This document shows positions 5,831-6,335 of a DNA stretch of 6,335 nt, one piece after another. The translations under genes were made by a program, and so were the position numbers. The stretch spans positions 1-6,335 of the forward strand of contig CALAAN010000008.1 in NCBI GenBank assembly GCA_937884915.1. The letters run 5' to 3'. Within the stretch, counting starts at the first letter, position 1, and every line of letters begins with the position of its first letter. The notes beneath the pieces are model-generated. The model saw only the letters and a program-made list of their open reading frames with translations, was not told the origin of the DNA and did not search any database. The stretch comes from an uncultured Oscillibacter sp. (GTDB lineage: Bacteria > Bacillota > Clostridia > Oscillospirales > Oscillospiraceae).

Positions 5831-5840
5831 TGCACACAAT
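5831..5840. repeat. 10-bp direct repeat, copy 1
   Basis: TGCACACAAT here is repeated exactly at 5899-5908, 68 bp away. This copy overlaps or just follows the predicted transcription start of the DUF5662-like gene. Confidence 0.5.
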
Positions 5841-5847
5841 TATTGAA

Positions 5848-5876
5848 ATTTTATATCAAATCTACAGAAAATGCAA
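5848..5876 (-). promoter_or_regulatory. Predicted promoter of the DUF5662-like gene
   Basis: On the minus strand TTGCAT (5876-5871) and TAAAAT (5853-5848) are 17 bases apart in an AT-rich stretch. Transcription would start near 5841, giving a leader of about 100 nt to the ATG at 5742, or about 36 nt to the alternative ATG at 5805. Confidence 0.55.
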
Positions 5877-5898
5877 TAACGTATTTTTGTAAATAAAT

Positions 5899-5908
5899 TG
5901 CACACAAT
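5899..5908. repeat. 10-bp direct repeat, copy 2
   Basis: This is the second exact copy of TGCACACAAT. It lies upstream of the predicted -35 box, so the two copies bracket the promoter. Confidence 0.5.
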
Positions 5909-5915
5909 GATCAGC

Positions 5916-5939
5916 AAGGGCGGCAAGTCCCCTGCCCTT
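5916..5939. other. Weak hairpin in the non-coding gap 5743-6092
   Basis: AAGGGC (5916-5921) pairs with GCCCTT (5934-5939) and is followed by TTGTCT on the plus strand. The form is like a weak plus-strand terminator, but no plus-strand gene ends here. The rest of the 5743-6092 gap holds the promoter, direct repeat, long hairpin and terminator listed separately, and no credible coding frame. Confidence 0.3.
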
Positions 5940-5946
5940 TTGTCTC

Positions 5947-5981
5947 CTCCGCGCGGGAATGGAAAACATTCCCGCGCGGAG
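5947..5981. other. Long perfect hairpin in intergenic DNA
   Basis: CTCCGCGCGGGAATG and its exact complement form a 15-bp stem around the loop GAAAA. No T-tract follows on either strand, so it is not a canonical intrinsic terminator. It lies between the spore-protein terminator and the promoter of the DUF5662-like gene. It could be a barrier to readthrough, an RNA-processing or stability element, or a short dispersed palindromic repeat. Confidence 0.7.
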
Positions 5982-6035
5982 CGAGCGTGCTCAAAGTCTT
6001 TGCAGAAGGTCTTCTGTCATTTTGTCCATCACAGC

Positions 6036-6062
6036 AAAAAGGCGCGGCCTGTTGGCCGCGCC
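6036..6062 (-). terminator. Intrinsic terminator of the spore-protein gene
   Basis: Read on the minus strand, GGCGCGGCC-AACA-GGCCGCGCC is a perfect 9-bp GC-rich stem followed directly by TTTTTG. It lies about 30 bases after the stop codon of the small spore-protein gene. Confidence 0.9.
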
Positions 6063-6092
6063 CTTTGTCTGCGCTTTGCGAAAGAGCCTTTT

Positions 6093-6290
6093 TTACAGGT
6101 TCTTCTCGTAGCTCTCGATCATCTTTTTGACCATCTGGCCGCCGACGGAGCCGGCCTCGCGGGAGGTCAGATCGCCGTTATAGCCCTGCTTGAGGTTGAC
6201 GCCGACTTCGCTGGCGGCTTCCATCTTGAACTTGTTCATAGCGGCCTTGGCCTCGGGGATGTTGAGCTTGTTGCTGTTCTTGCTGGACAT
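6093..6290 (-). CDS. Alpha/beta-type small acid-soluble spore protein
   Basis: This encodes a 65-residue SASP, a protein that coats and protects DNA in the dormant spore and is degraded by the GPR protease at germination. The signature GYNGDLTSREAGSVGGQMVK (36-55) followed by KMIESYEK is diagnostic. The segment MEAASEVGV (23-31) corresponds to the GPR cleavage region, with the cut expected after E24. Length is typical for the family. The ATG at 6290 is preceded by AAGGAG at 6305-6300, nine bases upstream. Its own terminator follows at 6062-6036, so it is monocistronic. Such genes are normally expressed in the forespore under sigma-G; the -35 region would fall at or beyond the right edge, so I cannot confirm this. 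Its presence shows the organism belongs to a spore-forming lineage. Confidence 0.96.
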   Translation of the reverse strand: MSSKNSNKLNIPEAKAAMNKFKMEAASEVGVNLKQGYNGDLTSREAGSVGGQMVKKMIESYEKNL

Positions 6291-6335
6291 AATGATTTTC
6301 TCCTTTTCCTACAATGTTTTTGGTTTCACCTGTTT

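Noticed and set aside
5308..5892. A 194-codon plus-strand frame antisense to the DUF5662-like gene
   Set aside because: The minus-strand protein is recognisable and has strong ribosome binding sites, while this frame has neither.
6003..6016. Small hairpin CAGAAG-GT-CTTCTG
   Set aside because: The stem is short with a two-base loop and no T-tract, so chance is a sufficient explanation.
6310..6316. CATTGTA on the minus strand as a sigma-G -10 box for the spore-protein gene
   Set aside because: It resembles the sigma-G -10 consensus, but transcription would start inside the ribosome binding site at 6305-6300, and the -35 box would fall at or beyond the window edge.

Overview
The window looks like chromosome from a GC-rich, endospore-forming member of the Firmicutes, probably class Clostridia and perhaps an Oscillospiraceae-type gut anaerobe. 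The evidence is an alpha/beta-type small acid-soluble spore protein, strong AGGAGG-type ribosome binding sites, sigma-A-like promoters in AT-rich gaps, and GC-ending codon use. The placement below Clostridia is an inference.

Layout from left to right. (1) Positions 1-186, minus: the first 62 codons of moaA, the GTP 3',8-cyclase of molybdopterin synthesis, running off the left edge. (2) Positions 187-361: a divergent control region with one good promoter facing each way and a 15-bp palindrome between them. (3) 362-1129, plus: an IclR-family regulator, divergent from moaA. (4) 1158-1188: a MerR-type promoter with a 19-bp spacer filled by a perfect dyad. (5) 1199-1472: a 274-bp element with 27-bp imperfect terminal inverted repeats bounded by TA dinucleotides, apparently a MITE, lying between that promoter and the gene it should drive. 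(6) 1496-3667, plus: a two-gene operon of a MATE efflux pump and a BmrR-like MerR regulator, with the stop of one abutting the start of the next. (7) 3666-3702: a strong bidirectional terminator. (8) 4208-5095 then 3712-4191, minus: a radical SAM protein of unknown substrate followed by a MogA/MoaB-type molybdopterin adenylyltransferase. (9) 5188-5742, minus: a DUF5662-like protein. (10) 5743-6092: a non-coding gap with a promoter, a 10-bp direct repeat, several hairpins and the terminator of the next gene. (11) 6093-6290, minus: the spore protein.

Two themes stand out. Molybdenum-cofactor genes (moaA, mogA) lie on the minus strand on either side of a plus-strand block holding the IclR gene and the efflux operon. 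The efflux operon has the architecture of a drug-responsive autoregulated system: a MerR-type promoter, then the pump, then a regulator with a C-terminal ligand-binding domain. A probable mobile element has been inserted into its 5' leader. I saw no CRISPR array, tRNA, rRNA or phage genes.
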